Shown here piece by piece: positions 3,996 to 5,698 of a stretch of DNA of 5,698 bases (positions are counted from its first letter, which is position 1; the number at the start of each line of letters is the position of its first letter). Under the pieces are notes generated by a model. That model worked only from the letters and a program-made list of their open reading frames with translations. It was not told the DNA's origin and did not search any database. Both the position numbers and the translations under genes were made by a program. This DNA is from Deinococcus alpinitundrae. Lineage in GTDB: Bacteria > Deinococcota > Deinococci > Deinococcales > Deinococcaceae. The DNA lies in contig NZ_WXZL01000059.1 of the NCBI RefSeq assembly GCF_009982895.1, forward strand, positions 1-5,698, read 5' to 3'.

Positions 3996-4182
3996 AGCTC
4001 ACCACGCTCCTTGAGGTGCTCGATTTCTTCCTGCACCTTCGCCGGTTCTCCTGGCTCAGATGCGCGTCACCGTCAGCCAGGTCGATGACGACCGGCGCGA
4101 GGATCGGGGCGAGTTTCAGGGCAGCGGCAATGGGCACATTCGCGCCCAGCATGCCGGTGAGCAGCTTCAGCAGTTCGTTCAT
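3992..4182 (-). pseudogene. Small protein of the lysis operon, frameshifted
   Basis: ATG 4182 follows an AGGAG site, 8 bases after the holin-like gene stops. The first frame gives MNELLKLLTGMLGANVPIAA, then a hydrophobic stretch (LKLAPILAPVVIDLADGDAH) and LSQE, after which it becomes Arg/Ser-rich nonsense that runs to 3802 inside the next gene. Another frame (-1) gives PGEPAKVQEEIEHLKERGEL and stops at 3994-3992, exactly overlapping the GTG of the lipoprotein gene as GTGA. One extra C at about 4053-4056 (AGCC to AGCCC on the minus strand) joins both into a smooth 63-aa protein: hydrophobic N-terminal helix, acidic turn, C-terminal coiled coil. So the 126-aa reading is almost certainly an artefact of a lost base. 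The function is unknown. The single hydrophobic helix would allow an accessory holin or antiholin role, which is speculation. Confidence 0.6.
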
Positions 4183-4190
4183 GGGATCTC

Positions 4191-4769
4191 CTAAAACGAG
4201 GGCGTCAACACGGTGACGGCGGGAACAGGCGGCGGGTTGACGGGCTGATCAGCAAGCGGTGCATCGTCACCGACTACGGCGGGCCAGTCGGTGCGGGTCG
4301 CGGCGGGGAAGTCGGGGTCATCCTGCGGCGGCCCAGCGGCCTGGAAGCTCAGCAGTGGCATGGCTTCCAGGCCGCTGGTAGACGGCGCAACGTTCGGTTT
4401 GCCTTTCGTCACACCAATGACCAGATCTTTAAAGCCGGACGCGGCCAGGCCCGCCAGTAACCCGTAGGCCAGCCAGCCCCAGGGCACCGGGAGGTTGTCA
4501 AATGTCGCGCCGAACTTGGAATAGAACAGTCCCGCCGCGCCGCCCTCGGCCAGCAGCACGCTCAGGACCCACCATGCCCAGGGTCTAGGCTTCTTACCCG
4601 CTCGCTCCACCTGGCGCTTGACGAACTGCACGATCAGCAGCACCACGCCGCCCAGCGCGAACACGTCCGCACCCAGCTTTGACGGGTCCAGCGAGGGCAA
4701 GCCCGGCACCTCCTGCGCTGCCGCCGTACCAGTGAGGAACAGCATTCCGAGGATCAACGTCTTTTTCAT
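4191..4769 (-). CDS. Holin-like membrane protein with signal peptide
   Basis: A 192-aa protein. ATG 4769 overlaps the endolysin stop (ATGA) and is preceded by a purine-rich GGGGGGAAGG site. This start is preferred to longer extensions of the frame, which lie inside the endolysin gene. Residues 1-19 (MKKTLILGMLFLTGTAAAQE) form a Sec signal peptide with an AAA-QE cleavage site. Three hydrophobic segments follow: about 33-50 (DVFALGGVVLLIVQFVKRQ), 64-84 (WAWWVLSVLLAEGGAAGLFY) and 96-118 (PWGWLAYGLLAGLAASGFKD). The tail (about 120-192) is Pro/Asp-rich and probably disordered. Small three-helix proteins encoded next to an endolysin are typical phage holins, which permeabilise the inner membrane. 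The cleavable signal and long tail are less usual. The holin role is inferred from topology and position, not from a recognised family motif. Confidence 0.7.
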   Translation of the reverse strand: MKKTLILGMLFLTGTAAAQEVPGLPSLDPSKLGADVFALGGVVLLIVQFVKRQVERAGKKPRPWAWWVLSVLLAEGGAAGLFYSKFGATFDNLPVPWGWLAYGLLAGLAASGFKDLVIGVTKGKPNVAPSTSGLEAMPLLSFQAAGPPQDDPDFPAATRTDWPAVVGDDAPLADQPVNPPPVPAVTVLTPSF

Positions 4770-5440
4770 CCTTCCCCCCTGAGCGCAATCCACACCGCAT
4801 TCGGATCGGTGGCGTTGATCGTCACGCCGCCGCGAGAGACGCGCTGCCCGGCCACGTTGTCCCAGCCGCCCGCTTCGTTTTCCAGCAGCACGCGAGGCCC
4901 ACTCGGCACAGTGGGCACGGAGACTGGTGCAGGCTTCACCGCAACCACAGTCGGCGCTGGCGTTGAAACGTCGAACACCCACACATCCGGCATCCGGCCC
5001 ACCGTCGTCAGGCCGCCCCACTCCGAGAGCGGCACCCAGTTCAGCGCACCGCCGAGCGACTTGCCCCGGCGCACGGTGGCGTTCTCCAGCACGCACAGTT
5101 GCCCACCCGGTCCCTCACCCAGCAGGCCGATGTGCCCGAAGTCGGAAGGCAGCCGGGAGAACACCACGTCACCCGCCCGCGCCTGCTTGACCGGCACGGT
5201 CCACTTCAGGTCGATGAAGGCCTGTTCCATGCTCCGCGCCCACGGCACCGTGGGGGCGCGCTGTTTGTTGAGTGGCGTGAAGTGGCTCCAGATGCCCATG
5301 CGCTTGTACCACTCGCCGCCTGCCCAGCCGTTGGCATCTTCGATGACTTGCCGGTCTGCCTTGAGGCAGTAATTCGGCTCCCGTTCGATCTGGAGCTTGC
5401 CGCTCAGCACGGCGTCGATACTTCGCTGAATCTTGTTCAT
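4766..5440 (-). CDS. Endolysin: Cys-His (CHAP/NlpC-P60-like) peptidoglycan hydrolase
   Basis: A 224-aa protein from ATG 5440, with an AGGGAG site and an ATGA overlap with the upstream gene. The N-terminal domain (about 15-156) has the order of a CHAP/NlpC-type cysteine peptidase: Cys25 in NYCLKADRQVIED as likely nucleophile, the ARAGDVVFSR strand (about 88-96), His103 in FGHIGLL, and Glu119/Asn120 in CVLENAT as third member. Such enzymes cut peptide or amide bonds in peptidoglycan. A Pro/Val-rich linker (about 160-182, TPAPTVVAVKPAPVSVPTVP) joins a 40-residue C-terminal module (RVLLENEAGGW...GVTINATDPNAVWIAL), perhaps for wall binding. There is no signal peptide, so release would depend on the holin encoded directly downstream. 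The frame is intact. The class of peptidase is well supported; the exact bond cut is not visible. Confidence 0.75.
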   Translation of the reverse strand: MNKIQRSIDAVLSGKLQIEREPNYCLKADRQVIEDANGWAGGEWYKRMGIWSHFTPLNKQRAPTVPWARSMEQAFIDLKWTVPVKQARAGDVVFSRLPSDFGHIGLLGEGPGGQLCVLENATVRRGKSLGGALNWVPLSEWGGLTTVGRMPDVWVFDVSTPAPTVVAVKPAPVSVPTVPSGPRVLLENEAGGWDNVAGQRVSRGGVTINATDPNAVWIALRGEG

Positions 5441-5698
5441 GGCTTCTCCCTGTCTTTCAGCGTCTGGGCGCGGGTTTTAATCCAGTCCAGCGGGTAAGCG
5501 TTGCTGAGGATGTCGCCGAGAAATTCGACCATCACCTGGTAGCGGTGCTTCATGTCCTCGCACTCGCTGAGCTTCTGGCGCAGCGTCTTGTTCTCCGCGT
5601 CCAGCCGCGCCCGCTCCGCTTCGGTGCGCGAGAAGCTGTCCTGCTTGTTCTTGCCGAACAGCGTCCAGGCCGCGATGATGCTGCCAGCGACAGGAACG
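5437..5698 (-). CDS. Membrane-anchored coiled-coil protein, inner-spanin-like (5' end outside window)
   Basis: The frame enters from the right edge and stops at TGA 5439-5437, overlapping the endolysin ATG. The visible 86 residues start with the end of a hydrophobic segment (PVAGSIIAAWTLFGKNK). A long charged helix with heptad character follows (FSRTEAERARLDAENKTLRQ and KLSECEDMKHRYQVMVEF), then a C-terminal part ending WIKTRAQTLKDREKP. A single N-terminal membrane helix plus periplasmic coiled coil beside endolysin, holin and lipoprotein genes is the layout of an inner spanin (Rz-like). A tail or other structural accessory protein is possible. The start codon and total length are unknown because the gene is truncated by the window. 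Confidence 0.6.
   Translation of the reverse strand, partial: VPVAGSIIAAWTLFGKNKQDSFSRTEAERARLDAENKTLRQKLSECEDMKHRYQVMVEFLGDILSNAYPLDWIKTRAQTLKDREKP

Noticed and set aside
3573..4060. Programmed ribosomal frameshifting in the lysis operon
   Set aside because: No slippery heptamer or downstream pseudoknot is evident, and three separate genes show single-base shifts in both directions, pointing to indels.
3802..4182. A 126-aa minus-strand protein
   Set aside because: After about residue 46 it is Arg/Ser-rich out-of-frame sequence overlapping the lipoprotein gene; the conserved GTGA junction supports a 63-aa product with a corrected frame.
4191..5096. A 301-aa version of the holin-like protein
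   Set aside because: The first 109 residues are an antisense-free but out-of-frame reading of the endolysin gene; ATG 4769 has the ATGA overlap and a proper signal peptide.
1..5698. CRISPR array, riboswitch or rRNA
   Set aside because: No regularly spaced repeats with unique spacers, and no recognisable aptamer or rRNA core segments were seen on either strand.

Overview
The window looks like a prophage-rich accessory region of a high-GC bacterium. I tentatively favour Deinococcus or a close relative. The reasons are GC-rich codon use, a gene apparently expressed without a leader from an extended -10 box, and ISL3 and IS3 remnants beside phage lysis genes. The genus is an inference; no host housekeeping gene is visible.

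Left part (1-1330, plus strand): a scrapyard of mobile DNA. It opens with the last codons and right end of an IS3-family element. That element sits in an internal piece of an ISL3-family transposase, which abuts the last 30 codons of an unrecognised, probably phage, gene. This gene overlaps (ATGA) an Amidase_2-type N-acetylmuramoyl-L-alanine amidase that carries a one-base frameshift near its start. An unrecognised reading frame with an internal stop follows.

Junction (about 1340-1727): a non-coding stretch. It has a perfect palindrome made of two consensus DnaA boxes, a terminator hairpin, and the 3' half of a tRNA-Ala(UGC) gene on the minus strand, ending exactly at the anticodon loop. This is the classic scar of integration into a tRNA gene. 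The tRNA trailer and terminator lie to its left, so the simplest reading is that an integrated element begins at about 1542 and extends to the right.

Element edge (1542-2555): two unrecognised plus-strand genes, a 103-aa soluble protein with a leaderless-type promoter and a 114-aa three-helix membrane protein, each followed by a hairpin. Positions 2571-2996 hold a minus-strand fragment of a DNA methyltransferase carrying a nuclease-like C-terminal domain.

Right part (3047-5698, minus strand): a compact phage lysis operon read right to left. It encodes a membrane-anchored coiled-coil protein (spanin-like, cut by the window), a Cys-His peptidase endolysin, a holin-like membrane protein with signal peptide, a small frameshifted protein, two consecutive lipoproteins (the second frameshifted), and a coiled-coil protein. 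A strong terminator follows. Four junctions are ATGA or GTGA overlaps, so the genes are translationally coupled. Three genes in the window (amidase, small protein, second lipoprotein) need single-base corrections, and the likely sites are runs of G or C. This points to sequencing error or prophage decay, and is the main caveat for using the translations.
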